From Oscillospiraceae bacterium (lineage in GTDB: Bacteria; Bacillota; Clostridia; Oscillospirales; UBA929): a stretch of 64,000 nt of DNA. The stretch spans positions 62,001 to 126,000 of the forward strand of contig WRAI01000001.1 in the NCBI GenBank assembly GCA_009780275.1. The letters run 5' to 3'. This document shows, piece after piece, positions 8,532 through 17,975 of the stretch (its first letter is position 1; each line of letters starts with the position of its first letter). The notes beneath the pieces are model-generated. The model had not been told where the DNA came from, made no database searches, and saw only the letters and a program-made list of their open reading frames with translations. The position numbers and the translations under genes were made by a program.

Positions 8532-9968
8532 ATGACTTGCAAACGATGCAAAACCAAATCGTCGCCGGAAAATGCATTCTGTGAAGTGTGTGGCGTGCCG
8601 TTGTGTAAAAAGTCTGCTGGAGGACACTTGCTCACTGCGGGTATCGCATTGTGCTTGCTTATCGTCGGCATAGGCGGATTTTTACTGTTTGGCAACCGCG
8701 CTGCACCTGCTGAAGCTGAGATCGCACGCGCACGCTTTGTTGTGCAGCCAACCTACAGCGGTGTCGCCGATTTTGTTGAAGGGCTCGCCGCTGTGTATGT
8801 TGAAGACGATAGTTGGCACGGCGAGCTGTGGGGTATTATCGACAGGAACGGCAATGAAGTCATCGCACTGCAGTATAGGCATATATTTGGTTTTCAAGAC
8901 GGCATTGCCTTGGTGGCAGTTGACGACGAGAGGGGTGTCAGTCTGTTGTGGGGCATGATTGACCGGCAAGGCAACTATATCATTCCACCGATGTATCACG
9001 ATTTAGAGGGATTTAACGATGGTTTGGCCCGGATGGCGTTTTGGAGTGAGGGAGGACGACAGACCGAAGGTTTTGTCGATCGCTACGGCAATGAGCATTT
9101 TGTCGGACAATTTGACGCAGTGCAATCTTTTTCAGAAGGGCTTGCTGCCGTGCGCATAGGTAACCGCTGGGGGTTTATTGATACCGACGCCAATCAAGTC
9201 ATTCCGCCGGTGTACGATATGGTGTTCCCTTTTTTTCATGGCACAGCTGCTGTGTTGCTGGGCGACGGAAGCACAATGGGCTGGGGTCTTATTGACCGCT
9301 GCGGCAATATGATTGTGTCGCCTGTTTACGAAGGTGCATCCCGTTATTTTAATGGCTTGATAGGGTTGATTTACGACGGGCGTTTGGGTTTTGCCGATGC
9401 AACCGGCCATGTCATTATCGAGTCACGGTTTGATGCGTTTGTGCCGTCGTTGGACGACAAGTCGATAGTTGTGAGGGAGCATGATGGCGATGTCTTTGGG
9501 CTGATTGATGATGAGGGAAATATCGTTATTGAGCCGCGATTTGAGGCGATACAATTGATTTCCAAGGAACTGGTTTCAGTGCAACAGGACGGCTTGTGGG
9601 GGTTATATGACAGGCAAGGCAACCAAGTTCTCGCGCCGCAGTTCTTGTCCATATATTTTATGCATGAGGGCTTGGCATTTGTAACACAGTTCAGCGGCGA
9701 TAACGAAAGTGCTGTCGGTGTGATTGACAGCCAAGGCAATATCGTTATCGAACCCATACACCCATGGCGGGGTATGAGTCATTTTTCCGAAAGCGTCGCG
9801 GCAGTTGGCGACTGGGAAGACAACTGGCATATTATTATCGTTGACGGCGATACCTTCCCGCTTAATCCGCGCATTCACAATGTACGCTGGAAATCCGAGG
9901 GGCTGATGGCGGCGTCGATTATCGATGGTGGCGAAGAGCGCTGGGGATTTTTGCGTGTGACGCCATAA
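8532..9968 (+). CDS. Membrane-anchored WG-repeat protein with N-terminal zinc ribbon
   Basis: A 478-residue protein with a short zinc-ribbon-like start (CKRC at 3-6, CEVC at 17-20), one membrane helix (about 32-55) and then an extracytoplasmic domain. That domain has about nine WG (KWG-type) repeats with units such as WGIIDRNGNEVI, WGMIDRQGNYIIPP and WGLYDRQGNQVLAP. WG repeats are common in clostridial surface proteins; their ligands are mostly unknown. The ATG at 8532 follows GGAAGGTGAT. The C-terminal 41 residues are related to the broken fragment at 7133-7279. The role is unknown; envelope sensing or binding is only an inference. Confidence 0.88.
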   Translation: MTCKRCKTKSSPENAFCEVCGVPLCKKSAGGHLLTAGIALCLLIVGIGGFLLFGNRAAPAEAEIARARFVVQPTYSGVADFVEGLAAVYVEDDSWHGELWGIIDRNGNEVIALQYRHIFGFQDGIALVAVDDERGVSLLWGMIDRQGNYIIPPMYHDLEGFNDGLARMAFWSEGGRQTEGFVDRYGNEHFVGQFDAVQSFSEGLAAVRIGNRWGFIDTDANQVIPPVYDMVFPFFHGTAAVLLGDGSTMGWGLIDRCGNMIVSPVYEGASRYFNGLIGLIYDGRLGFADATGHVIIESRFDAFVPSLDDKSIVVREHDGDVFGLIDDEGNIVIEPRFEAIQLISKELVSVQQDGLWGLYDRQGNQVLAPQFLSIYFMHEGLAFVTQFSGDNESAVGVIDSQGNIVIEPIHPWRGMSHFSESVAAVGDWEDNWHIIIVDGDTFPLNPRIHNVRWKSEGLMAASIIDGGEERWGFLRVTP

Positions 9969-10042
9969 AGGACAAACTTGTCACGATGCGTGGGGGACGC
10001 TATAAATAATAGGAATATATATTCAATAAAGGAGAAACACAC

Positions 10043-10579
10043 ATGAACACCATCACAAAAAGCATCACGAGACCAAAACTGATTACTGCGGTGGCATGCC
10101 TCATCCTCGGGTTGATATTGCCCACGATTTTCCACTTCTACACCGACGGTTTGGGACAGGTAATCTTGCCTATGCACTTCCCCATTTTGCTTGTTGGCAT
10201 GCTGTGTGGCTGGCGGCTGGGACTGGTTGTCGGCGCGGCGACGCCTATCTTATCATCATTGTTGACCAATATGCCGCCGCTGTGGCCGACGGCTTCGAGC
10301 ATGGCGTTTGAATTAGCGGCCTATGCTGTTATCGGCGCGCTGCTTATTCGGCGGATGAATGTCTACGGTGCGTTGATCGGCGCGTTAGTCGGTGGGCGCA
10401 TTGTGGCGGCGTTGGCGCGATTTGCGCTGTTCAGTGCGGCGGGGCAAGCCTTTACGCTGGAAGGTTTCTGGCGTGGCGTCATCCAGCCGAGCTTGCCGGG
10501 CATCGCGCTGCAACTGGCGTTTGTGCCGGTGGTTGTCATTTTGGTGCGGCGTTCAGGGCTGTTGGGTGAGGACGAATGA
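10043..10579 (+). CDS. ECF transporter S component, substrate unknown
   Basis: A 178-residue hydrophobic protein with five or six membrane segments. The arrangement LPMHFPILLVGMLCGWRLGLVVGAATPILSSLL, followed by MAFELAAYAVIGALL, is typical of the small substrate-binding subunits of energy-coupling-factor vitamin importers. The substrate cannot be read from the sequence, and no riboswitch was recognised in the short leader. AAGGAG lies 8 bases before the ATG at 10043. The last codons overlap rmuC as ATGA. Confidence 0.8.
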   Translation: MNTITKSITRPKLITAVACLILGLILPTIFHFYTDGLGQVILPMHFPILLVGMLCGWRLGLVVGAATPILSSLLTNMPPLWPTASSMAFELAAYAVIGALLIRRMNVYGALIGALVGGRIVAALARFALFSAAGQAFTLEGFWRGVIQPSLPGIALQLAFVPVVVILVRRSGLLGEDE

Positions 10580-11772
10580 TTGTCGAAATTGCGTTAGCGC
10601 TGTCCGGCTTGACGCTGCTGCTGGTGATATTGGTTTTGGTCAAGCTTGGCAAGCGCGAAAACGGCGCTGATTTTGAAAAAGAGTTTGCCCGCCTGCAATC
10701 GAGTTTGCAGGCCATGTTCACGGCATCCAACGACGGTCAGGCGCGCTTGCTGTCACAGTCGGCGCAGGCGCAAGATGTGCGCTTAGAGGCCTTAGAGCGC
10801 ACCATGTCGACGCGGCTGCTCGAAAACGCCAACCGCACCGAGATGATTCGTGACGCTGTCGAGCAGAAATTGTCGGCTATTCAGCAAGATAATGCGAAAA
10901 AGTTGGAACAAATGCGCATGACGGTAGATGAAAAATTGCAGTCGACGTTGGAAGCGCGCATCGCGCAGTCGTTCAAACGCGTCAGCGAACAGCTTGAAGC
11001 CGTCTATAAAGGCTTAGGCGAAATGCAGTCGCTGGCAACTGGCGTCGGCGATTTGAAGAAGCTGTTAAGTGGCAGCAAGACACGCGGCATCTTGGGCGAA
11101 CAACAATTGGCTGCCATTTTAGAGCAGATTATGGCGCCTGAGCAGTATGCCGAAAATGTTACAACGACAGGCACGGCCGAGCGTGTGGAGTTTGCCGTGC
11201 GGTTGCCGGGTGAAGGTGATGCTCCGGTTTGGCTGCCGATTGACGCGAAATTTCCCATTGACCCTTACAACCGCCTGCTCGAAGCCTACGAAACAGGTGG
11301 TGATACGAGTGTGCCAGCGGCGGAGCTGCGTGCCATGCTTAAAAAATCGGCTAAGGACATCAAAGACAAGTACATTGCACCGCCAATGACGACCGACTTT
11401 GCTGTGCTGTTCTTGCCGAGTGAGGGACTGTATGCTGAGGTTTTGCGCCTCAATATAGCGGCTGAACTGCAAGCGGCGCACAAAATTATCATCGCCGGCC
11501 CGACAACAATGGCAGCGTTGCTCAACAGTCTGCAAATGGGGTTCCGCACACTGGCCATTCAAAAGCGTTCAGGCGAAGTATGGACGAAATTGGGCGAAGT
11601 TAAAAGTGAGTTTGAGAACTTCAACATTATTTTAACTAAGGCACAGGACAAACTGCGCCAAACAGGCGATGAGCTGGAGAAACTCATCGGCGTGCGCAGC
11701 CGCGCCATTGAGCGCAAGCTGCGAGGCATTGAACATTTGCCGGAAGGAGATGTGCCATTGGAGTTGATGTAG
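10576..11772 (+). CDS. rmuC: RmuC-family DNA recombination protein
   Basis: A 398-residue protein with an N-terminal membrane segment (about 3-22), a long coiled-coil region (about 35-150) and a C-terminal nuclease-like RmuC domain. That domain contains GSKTRGILGEQQLAAILE, WLPIDAKFPIDPYNRLLEA, TTDFAVLFLPSEGLYAE and ILTKAQDKLRQTGDELEKL, which are family signatures. E. coli RmuC affects rearrangements at inverted repeats; the domain belongs to the PD-(D/E)XK-like fold group. The start overlaps the preceding ECF gene by four bases, so the two are probably co-translated. Confidence 0.92.
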   Translation: MIVEIALALSGLTLLLVILVLVKLGKRENGADFEKEFARLQSSLQAMFTASNDGQARLLSQSAQAQDVRLEALERTMSTRLLENANRTEMIRDAVEQKLSAIQQDNAKKLEQMRMTVDEKLQSTLEARIAQSFKRVSEQLEAVYKGLGEMQSLATGVGDLKKLLSGSKTRGILGEQQLAAILEQIMAPEQYAENVTTTGTAERVEFAVRLPGEGDAPVWLPIDAKFPIDPYNRLLEAYETGGDTSVPAAELRAMLKKSAKDIKDKYIAPPMTTDFAVLFLPSEGLYAEVLRLNIAAELQAAHKIIIAGPTTMAALLNSLQMGFRTLAIQKRSGEVWTKLGEVKSEFENFNIILTKAQDKLRQTGDELEKLIGVRSRAIERKLRGIEHLPEGDVPLELM

Positions 11773-11853
11773 TGTTGTCAGTGACTTGCGATTAAAAAGT
11801 ACCCTGATTTGCTTTCTCAAGAACGGCGAAAAATGCACTGTATAGGAGGTCGC

Positions 11854-12285
11854 ATGAAGATAACGGACAGATCAGATAGGGATATTTCAAAAAAAGAACT
11901 CAACAATATTTATGATGACTTCAAAAAAATTGAGATACAAGATGGCGTGCCGCCGAATAATCAAAGAAGATATCAGTTTATTGCAGAAGAAAATGGTGTT
12001 ATCATCGGCTTTGCTTCTGGGGTTACGAACCATAAATGGTTTTATTTAAGCGATATGTGGGTACATGAGGATTATAGACGGCAGGGATTGGGCGCGAAGC
12101 TGTTGAAGCTGTTAGAAGACAGGGTCAAATCAATAGGTATGGAACACATATGGACATGGACAACAGGTTTTGTCAACCCTAAGTTTTACGAAAGCCAAGG
12201 CTATAAAGTTTTTACTGTTTTTGAAGATTTCTGTCAAGTAAAAGGCTATCATCAAATAGGTTATCGAAAAGATTTTATTGAATGA
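11854..12285 (+). CDS. GNAT-family N-acetyltransferase
   Basis: A 143-residue single-domain acetyltransferase. The acetyl-CoA motif A region is LSDMWVHEDYRRQGLGAKLL (about 65-85), matching the GNAT R/Q-x-x-G-x-G/A loop, followed by the C-terminal NPKFYESQGYKVF element. The acceptor substrate is unknown. The ATG at 11854 follows TAGGAGG; an upstream in-frame ATG at 11809 lacks a ribosome site. The gene is visibly richer in A and T than its neighbours, which suggests acquisition by transfer. It stands alone between rmuC and the rny promoter. Confidence 0.85.
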   Translation: MKITDRSDRDISKKELNNIYDDFKKIEIQDGVPPNNQRRYQFIAEENGVIIGFASGVTNHKWFYLSDMWVHEDYRRQGLGAKLLKLLEDRVKSIGMEHIWTWTTGFVNPKFYESQGYKVFTVFEDFCQVKGYHQIGYRKDFIE

Positions 12286-12394
12286 TAAGACTTTTCGAAT
12301 AACACATCACAACACAGGGGCGGCTGATTGTCGTCCCTGTTGGCTGTCTGCAATAACACACGATAAAAAATTTACAAAAAATCAAGAGTTTCCC

Positions 12395-12423
12395 TTGACA
12401 AATATCGATATACCCGCTACAAT
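12395..12423 (+). promoter_or_regulatory. Sigma-A promoter for rny
   Basis: Consensus TTGACA (12395-12400), a 17-base spacer, TACAAT (12418-12423), 49 bases before the rny start. Confidence 0.85.
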
Positions 12424-12471
12424 AAACTTTAATGTGCCATAATAGGCACTTAATATAAAGGAGAGCTACAG

Positions 12472-14022
12472 ATGAGTATTTTACAAGTCGTGCTGGGCGC
12501 GTTGGGATTGTTTGCCTGTTTTGTAATCGGCGTGATTACCGGGATTGTATATCGTAAAAACGTTGCCGAAAAAGAAATTGCCAGTGCCGAAGAAGAATCG
12601 AAACGCATAGTCAACGACGCTATCAAGGATGCCGAGTCAAAAAAACGCGAGACATTACTGGAAGCAAAAGAGGAAATTTTACGCGACAGAAACGAATTGG
12701 ACCGCGAAATCAAAGAGCGTCGCAAGGATATTGTGGCACAAGAGCGTAATCTGCAAAGTAAAGAGAGCAAGCTGGAAAAAAAGCAAGACACACTGGAAGC
12801 CAAAGATGAGCAATACAATGAGAAATTGAAGGCTGTTGAGGAGCTGCGCGACGAGACAGTCAAAATGAAACAAGCGCAAATCGAAGTGCTGGAACGCATT
12901 TCCGGCATGACGGCTGATGAGGCGCGAGCGCACTTGCTGCAAAATTTGGAGGCGGAATTGGAGCGCGCGTCAGCCATCAAGGTCAAGGAATTCGAATCAC
13001 GCACACGCGAGGAGAGCGACCAAAAAGCGCGTGAAATTATCGGTTCAGCCATCCAGCGTTGCGCGGCCGACCATGTGACCGAAGCAACGGTCAGCGTTGT
13101 TAATTTGCCGAGCGATGAGATGAAAGGGCGCATTATCGGGCGCGAGGGGCGCAACATTCGCACGTTGGAAACACTGACAGGCGTTGATATGATTATCGAC
13201 GATACGCCGGAAGCCATTACATTGTCAAGCTTTGACCCGGTACGCCGTGAAGTTGCGCGTGTCGCTTTGGAGAAATTGATTCTTGACGGGCGCATCCACC
13301 CGACACGCATTGAGGAAATGGTCGAAAAGGCACAGCGCGACGTTGACAATGTCATCAAGCGCGAGGGCGAACGCGCCATCTTTGAGACCGGCGTACACGG
13401 CATTCGCTCGGAATTGGTCAAGCTGCTCGGGCGCATGCACTACCGTACTAGCTACGGACAAAATGTGTTACAGCACTCCATCGAAGTATCACAGTTGGCG
13501 GGGCACTTGGCAACCGAAATCGGCGCCGACGCCGTCGTCGCTCGCCGCGCCGGCTTATTGCATGATATTGGCAAAGCTGTTGACCGAGAAATGGAAGGCA
13601 CACACACAGCACTGGGTGTTGAGTTGGCCAAGAAGCACCGCGAGGGCTACGAGGTCATTCATGCTATCGAGTCACACCACGGTGACGTGGAAACTAAGAC
13701 CGTTATCGCAGCACTTGTGCAGGCGGCCGATGCCATCAGCGCAGCGCGTCCGGGCGCTCGGCGCGAGAACTTGGAGCACTACATCAAACGCTTGGAAAAA
13801 CTGGAAGAAATCGCGACCGGATTTGGCGGCGTGGAGCGTGCCTTTGCCGTGCAAGCGGGGCGTGAGATTCGTGTGGTGGTCAAGCCCGAAGAAATCAATG
13901 ATGATCAAATGACTCTGCTGGCCCATGAAATGACACAGAAAATTGAGGCCGATATGCAATATCCGGGCCAAATTAAAGTGCATGTTATCCGCGAGACGAG
14001 GCATACTGCGATTGCCAAATAG
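12472..14022 (+). CDS. rny: Ribonuclease Y
   Basis: A membrane-anchored endoribonuclease that initiates mRNA decay in Bacillota. The 516-residue product has the canonical order: an N-terminal membrane helix (about 3-24), a long charged coiled coil (about 30-190), a KH RNA-binding domain with the [15 protein letters not shown] loop (near 215-230) and an HD domain with [12 protein letters not shown] and ESHHGDVE carrying the metal-binding His-Asp residues. The length matches the family. AAGGAGAG precedes the ATG. It is followed by ymdB, a neighbour pair seen across Bacillota. Confidence 0.97.
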   Translation: MSILQVVLGALGLFACFVIGVITGIVYRKNVAEKEIASAEEESKRIVNDAIKDAESKKRETLLEAKEEILRDRNELDREIKERRKDIVAQERNLQSKESKLEKKQDTLEAKDEQYNEKLKAVEELRDETVKMKQAQIEVLERISGMTADEARAHLLQNLEAELERASAIKVKEFESRTREESDQKAREIIGSAIQRCAADHVTEATVSVVNLPSDEMKGRIIGREGRNIRTLETLTGVDMIIDDTPEAITLSSFDPVRREVARVALEKLILDGRIHPTRIEEMVEKAQRDVDNVIKREGERAIFETGVHGIRSELVKLLGRMHYRTSYGQNVLQHSIEVSQLAGHLATEIGADAVVARRAGLLHDIGKAVDREMEGTHTALGVELAKKHREGYEVIHAIESHHGDVETKTVIAALVQAADAISAARPGARRENLEHYIKRLEKLEEIATGFGGVERAFAVQAGREIRVVVKPEEINDDQMTLLAHEMTQKIEADMQYPGQIKVHVIRETRHTAIAK

Positions 14023-14024
14023 AG

Positions 14025-14057
14025 GTGCCCGGTAGGCGGTATCGTGAGGCGTGACAG
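14025..14057 (+). repeat. Dispersed AGGCGTGACAG repeat, copy 1
   Basis: GGTAGGCGGTATC followed by GTGAGGCGTGACAG (14044-14057) in the rny-ymdB gap. Six further copies occur in this window, all on the plus strand. Confidence 0.6.
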
Positions 14058-14093
14058 ATCGAGAACGGCCAAGTAATGGAGAGTTTTATATTT

Positions 14094-14118
14094 TAGGGGC
14101 GCACTGTGTGTGCCCCTA
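14094..14118 (+). repeat. TAGGGG...CCCCTA palindromic element
   Basis: TAGGGGCGCAC and TGTGCCCCTA form an imperfect inverted repeat that could fold into a hairpin. Its ends match the copies at 17601-17631 and 30169-30216. There is no T tract, so it is not a typical terminator. Confidence 0.6.
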
Positions 14119-14140
14119 CGATTGAAAAAGGGTGTGAAAT

Positions 14141-14932
14141 ATGAAGCTTTTAACCATCGGCGACGTTTGTGGCGAAATCGGACTCATTGCGCTGAGTCAA
14201 GCGCTGCCGAAACTTATACAAACACATAAGCCCGATTTGATTGTCGTCAATGGCGAGAATGCTGATGTTATCGGACTTACACCATTGCAGGCCGAACGTA
14301 TTTTTATGATGGGCGCGCACGTCGTTACGCTGGGCAACCATGCGTTTGGTCGCGGGCAGATTGCAAGTGTGCTGGACAAAGATGAACGCATTCTGCGCCC
14401 GCTAAACCTCACCAAACATGCGCCGGGCGGCGGATATATTGAACTTCCCTGCCGCAGCGTAACGGTTGGTGTGATGTGTCTGATTGGGCGCTGCTACATG
14501 GAACACAATTTTGACAACCCATTTTTGGCCGCCGAGGCGCAGTTGGCGCAGTCGAATGCCGATATAGTTGTCGTGGAATTTCATGCCGAAGCCACCAGCG
14601 AAAAAATGGCGATGGCATATCACCTGGATGGCTTGGACAGCCGCGTTGTTGCGCTGTATGGCACGCATACCCATGTGCAGACGTCTGACGAGCGCGTCTT
14701 CCCCAACGGGATGGGCGCTATTACCGACATCGGCATGACGGGAGCCTACGACTCAATTTTAGGCGTTAAGCCACACCAATCTCTCAATCGATATTTAGGA
14801 AAAATGCCGGAGCGGTATACGTCGCCGCAGAGCGGTGCGACGGTTGTCGAGGGTGCGGTGTTCAGCGTTGACACAGAGAGCAAAAAATGCATCGGCATTG
14901 AGCGGGTCAGGGTATTTGGGGAGGCCATATGA
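14141..14932 (+). CDS. ymdB: YmdB-family metallophosphoesterase
   Basis: A 263-residue calcineurin-like phosphoesterase of the YmdB group. In Bacillus the protein has cAMP phosphodiesterase activity and affects biofilm and motility decisions. Metal-binding motifs are IGDVCGEIG near the N-terminus (Asp), VNGENAD (Asn), TLGNHAF, VEFHAEATSEK and the C-terminal YGTHTHVQTSDERV. The length matches the family. The ATG at 14141 follows AAAGGGTGT. It ends in an ATGA overlap with the next gene. Confidence 0.94.
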   Translation: MKLLTIGDVCGEIGLIALSQALPKLIQTHKPDLIVVNGENADVIGLTPLQAERIFMMGAHVVTLGNHAFGRGQIASVLDKDERILRPLNLTKHAPGGGYIELPCRSVTVGVMCLIGRCYMEHNFDNPFLAAEAQLAQSNADIVVVEFHAEATSEKMAMAYHLDGLDSRVVALYGTHTHVQTSDERVFPNGMGAITDIGMTGAYDSILGVKPHQSLNRYLGKMPERYTSPQSGATVVEGAVFSVDTESKKCIGIERVRVFGEAI

Positions 14933-16233
14933 TAGACGTTACTTCGTTTCTTGAATACTTGACGCAAATCGGCTATACCGGCGACAAGGAAATGCAACGT
15001 CGTCACATTTGGCTGTGCCGTGAGATGAGCGTGACAGTCAACGACTTGTGCGAAGGCGGCGTTGTCACCGCGCATGAATTATCGACTGTGGTAGCGCGTA
15101 CGACTAAGCGCATTGTCGATGGCGGTTTTGGCACGTATCACGGACTTCATCGTTGGATGGACGAACACGCTTGCAAGTTTTTTGCACAGTTACTGGAATA
15201 TTTTGAGTTGGACCCCGCCGATGGACAAACTCATGCGTTCATCAATGAGTTGCGTCGACACAACGCCCAATATTGGCAGCAAAAGGCAAGCCGGATCGTC
15301 GCAAATCTGCGGGAGATGATGACGTTTATCCCCGATGATGCCGTTATCGACCAACGATGGTTGGATGCAGCCGATTTGTCTAACCAAGAATTTGTCAACG
15401 CATTTGCCGCATTGCAAGGCGTACTGGTGGGCGCGTATTTGGACATTGAATTTGACGCTTTTGCGTGGGGATTCCCCGGAAAGCAGACCACTGAAAAGAA
15501 CTTGCAGTGTCGCGTGAGTGATGTGCTGGTGACCTTGGGCTGTGCAGCCAATCGTCATGGCAGCGAATTGGAAGTATTGAATGAATACTTCAAAGGCATG
15601 ACGAAAAATCGGCGACAAATACCTGCCTTAATGACGCAGCTGCAGTCGCTGGGATTTGAGTTTGAAAATTATTCACCCAGGATGGCGCTAACGGAGCGGT
15701 TCAAAGTGCGTTTTCCCGATAATCCCCATGTTATCAACGTACTTAAGGCATACTGTGTGCGATACGAGGCGGCTATGTGCAAATGTTGCCCCAATTGCGG
15801 CGAGATGCGCAAGACAGGCGGTTGTCCTATCCAAGTCATGCAGCGTCACGCCTTATTTAGCCATCGATACTTAGAGGCATCTTTACAATATAACGATAAT
15901 TTTCAAGTTGAGTTTGATGCTTTTGACGACGAGACCGGAAAAATCGCCGTGTGGCTGCATGACAATGCTGAACAATATGGCTATACGCTGTGTCCCGGCC
16001 GCACGATTTGTGGTGAGTTGCTTACATTTCGCCCGATTGAGACGCCGAACTGCGGCGGGTGTCGTCGTTGCTTAAAGTTTGGCAAGCTGCCGGACACAGG
16101 AAATGACGGCATTGGCGGGCCTGTTCGTTTTATGCACTATTGGTTGAAAAACGGTGTGGGTGTCGTCAATCCAAGCTTAGACGACGTTAAGGCCGCGCTG
16201 GCGGATATAGCAACTTATCAGGCAAAAAAATAA
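14929..16233 (+). CDS. Unknown cysteine-rich protein coupled to ymdB
   Basis: I do not recognise this 434-residue family. No signal peptide or membrane segment is visible, so it is probably cytosolic. The N-terminal two thirds are mixed alpha/beta with no known motif. The last third has clustered cysteines: CKCCPNCGEMRKTGGC (about 283-298), then an isolated pair around LCPGRTICGE, and CGGCRRC near 380. These suggest one or two zinc sites or a metal cluster. Its ATG overlaps the ymdB stop, so it is translated with an RNase Y-associated gene, which hints at RNA or nucleotide metabolism. Function is unassigned. Confidence 0.8.
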   Translation: MIDVTSFLEYLTQIGYTGDKEMQRRHIWLCREMSVTVNDLCEGGVVTAHELSTVVARTTKRIVDGGFGTYHGLHRWMDEHACKFFAQLLEYFELDPADGQTHAFINELRRHNAQYWQQKASRIVANLREMMTFIPDDAVIDQRWLDAADLSNQEFVNAFAALQGVLVGAYLDIEFDAFAWGFPGKQTTEKNLQCRVSDVLVTLGCAANRHGSELEVLNEYFKGMTKNRRQIPALMTQLQSLGFEFENYSPRMALTERFKVRFPDNPHVINVLKAYCVRYEAAMCKCCPNCGEMRKTGGCPIQVMQRHALFSHRYLEASLQYNDNFQVEFDAFDDETGKIAVWLHDNAEQYGYTLCPGRTICGELLTFRPIETPNCGGCRRCLKFGKLPDTGNDGIGGPVRFMHYWLKNGVGVVNPSLDDVKAALADIATYQAKK

Positions 16234-16268
16234 TTTCATAAAACAAATTAAAAATGAGGAGAACCATC

Positions 16269-17591
16269 ATGCCAAAAATCACGTTCATGGGTGCAGGCAG
16301 CACCATCTTCGCGCGCAACGTCTTGGGCGACTCCATGCTCGCACCGTCGTTGCAAAATGCCGACATCGCGTTGTTCGACATCGACCCGGTGCGGCTGAAA
16401 GACTCTGAGACAATCCTCAGTGCCATCAACGGTACGTGTAATGAAAACCGTGCCAAAATTACGTCATATACTGACCGCTTAGCAGCTCTTGACGGGGCAG
16501 ATTTCGTCGTCAACGCTATTCAAGTTGGTGGCTATGAACCATCAACAGTCATTGACTTCGACATTCCCAAGAAGTACGGCTTACGTCAAACAATCGCTGA
16601 CACACTGGGCATTGGCGGTATTTTCCGTACTCTGCGGACGCTGCCGGTGTTTCAAGACTTTGCCGAGGACATGGAAAAAGCCTGCCCTGACGCGTGGTTC
16701 TTGAATTACACCAACCCCATGGCTATGCTGACGGGGTTCATGCAGCGCTACACGCCGATTAAAACTGTCGGTCTCTGCCACAGTGTGCAATGGTGTGCCG
16801 AAGGATTGCTGCAATCGCTGGGTATGCCTAACGACAACGTACAGAGTAAGATTGCCGGCATCAATCACCAAGGCTGGCTATTGGAAATGAAGCGCAATGG
16901 CGAGGACCTTTACCCCGAAGCGCGTAAACGCGCCGCTGAGAAGAACGCAAGCGGCGAAAAGCATCACGACATGGTGCGCTTCGAAATGATGAAGTGGTTT
17001 GGCTATTACGTCACCGAGTCGAGTGAGCATATGTCAGAATATCTGCCGTATTTTATCAAAGAGAAGTATCCTGAACTTATCGAGCGGTTTAATATTCCCC
17101 TTGACGAGTATCCGCGTCGCTGTGTCAACCAAATTGCCGGTTGGAACGAATTGCGCGATCGCTTAGTCAACGACAAAAATCTGACACACACACGCTCAGG
17201 CGAATATGCCTCGTACATTATGGAGGCCATGGTCGAAAATAAACCGTATAAAATCGGCGGCAATGTGCTCAATACTGGTTTGATTACCAATCTGCCGTCT
17301 AATGCCTGTGTCGAAGTGCCGTGTTTGGTCGATGCATCGGGTGTTAATGGGTGCTATGTCGGCGATTTGCCGGAGCAACTGGCGGCCATCAACCGCACCA
17401 ACATCAATCCGCAGCTCATGACAATCGAAGCGCACGTCAGCAAACGCAAAGATGCCATCTATCAAGCTGCGATGCTGGATCCGCACACTTCGGCTGAGCT
17501 GTCGATTGACGACATTGTGGCAATGTGTGATGATTTGATTGAAGCGCACGGCTTGCTCGGCAAGGGCGGATATTTGCCGTCGTATTCGTAA
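16269..17591 (+). CDS. melA: Family 4 glycoside hydrolase (alpha-galactosidase/alpha-glucosidase type)
   Basis: A cytosolic NAD- and metal-dependent glycosidase of family GH4, 440 residues. The N-terminal Rossmann motif is TFMGAGSTIFARNVLGD. The substrate and metal regions are NYTNPMAM (about 146-153), GLCHSVQ (Cys170, His171; metal ligand) and GINHQGW (His near 200). The GLCHSVQ form resembles MelA and AglA-type members, so an alpha-galactoside or alpha-glucoside is likely, but the sugar is not proven. The ATG at 16269 follows GAGGAG; the ATG at 16254 is too close to that site. No sugar transporter is adjacent. Confidence 0.88.
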   Translation: MPKITFMGAGSTIFARNVLGDSMLAPSLQNADIALFDIDPVRLKDSETILSAINGTCNENRAKITSYTDRLAALDGADFVVNAIQVGGYEPSTVIDFDIPKKYGLRQTIADTLGIGGIFRTLRTLPVFQDFAEDMEKACPDAWFLNYTNPMAMLTGFMQRYTPIKTVGLCHSVQWCAEGLLQSLGMPNDNVQSKIAGINHQGWLLEMKRNGEDLYPEARKRAAEKNASGEKHHDMVRFEMMKWFGYYVTESSEHMSEYLPYFIKEKYPELIERFNIPLDEYPRRCVNQIAGWNELRDRLVNDKNLTHTRSGEYASYIMEAMVENKPYKIGGNVLNTGLITNLPSNACVEVPCLVDASGVNGCYVGDLPEQLAAINRTNINPQLMTIEAHVSKRKDAIYQAAMLDPHTSAELSIDDIVAMCDDLIEAHGLLGKGGYLPSYS

Positions 17592-17600
17592 ATAACTTTT

Positions 17601-17631
17601 ATAGGGGCGACCGGCCCTCGGTCACCCCTAT
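17601..17631 (+). repeat. TAGGGG...CCCCTA palindromic element
   Basis: ATAGGGG-C-GACCG, a 5-base loop, then CGGTC-A-CCCCTAT: an almost perfect palindrome just after the GH4 gene and upstream of the RNHCP gene. Confidence 0.65.
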
Positions 17632-17639
17632 GCACAATT

Positions 17640-17948
17640 ATGAAAAATTTCACCAAAAATGATAACAATTTTATTTGCCGGCATTGTAATGCAGACGTTA
17701 TGCCGTTGGGATATACCTCTCGCAATCACTGTCCGCGCTGTTTACATTCACTGCACGTCGACATCAACCCCGGCGACCGTGCCAATACCTGCGGTGGCCT
17801 AATGCGTCCCGTCGGACTTGACCCACATGGCAAAAAAGGTGCGGTGCTTGTGCATCAATGCGTAAAATGCGGTGCGCGTCAACGCAACCGCACGGCGGAC
17901 GATGACGATGGGGCCTTGCTGATAAAAATTAGTGCAATCCCACTATAG
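17640..17948 (+). CDS. RNHCP-domain zinc-binding protein
   Basis: A 102-residue protein with the RNHCP signature (SRNHCPRCLHSLHVD) and four CxxC-type pairs: CRHC (13-16), CPRC (32-35), the later single Cys in NTCGG, and CVKC (75-78). The domain is a small predicted zinc ribbon found in Bacillota; its function is unknown. The ATG at 17640 lacks a good ribosome site and follows the palindromic element. The stop TAG lies within another degenerate ATAGGGG sequence. A shared terminator follows. Confidence 0.85.
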   Translation: MKNFTKNDNNFICRHCNADVMPLGYTSRNHCPRCLHSLHVDINPGDRANTCGGLMRPVGLDPHGKKGAVLVHQCVKCGARQRNRTADDDDGALLIKISAIPL

Positions 17949-17975
17949 GGGACGCACGCCGAGCGTCCTGCAAAA

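Noticed and set aside
12450-13436. A 328-codon frame on the minus strand opposite rny
   Set aside because: Its serine/arginine-rich product is the complement of the rny coiled-coil codons and it has no ribosome site.
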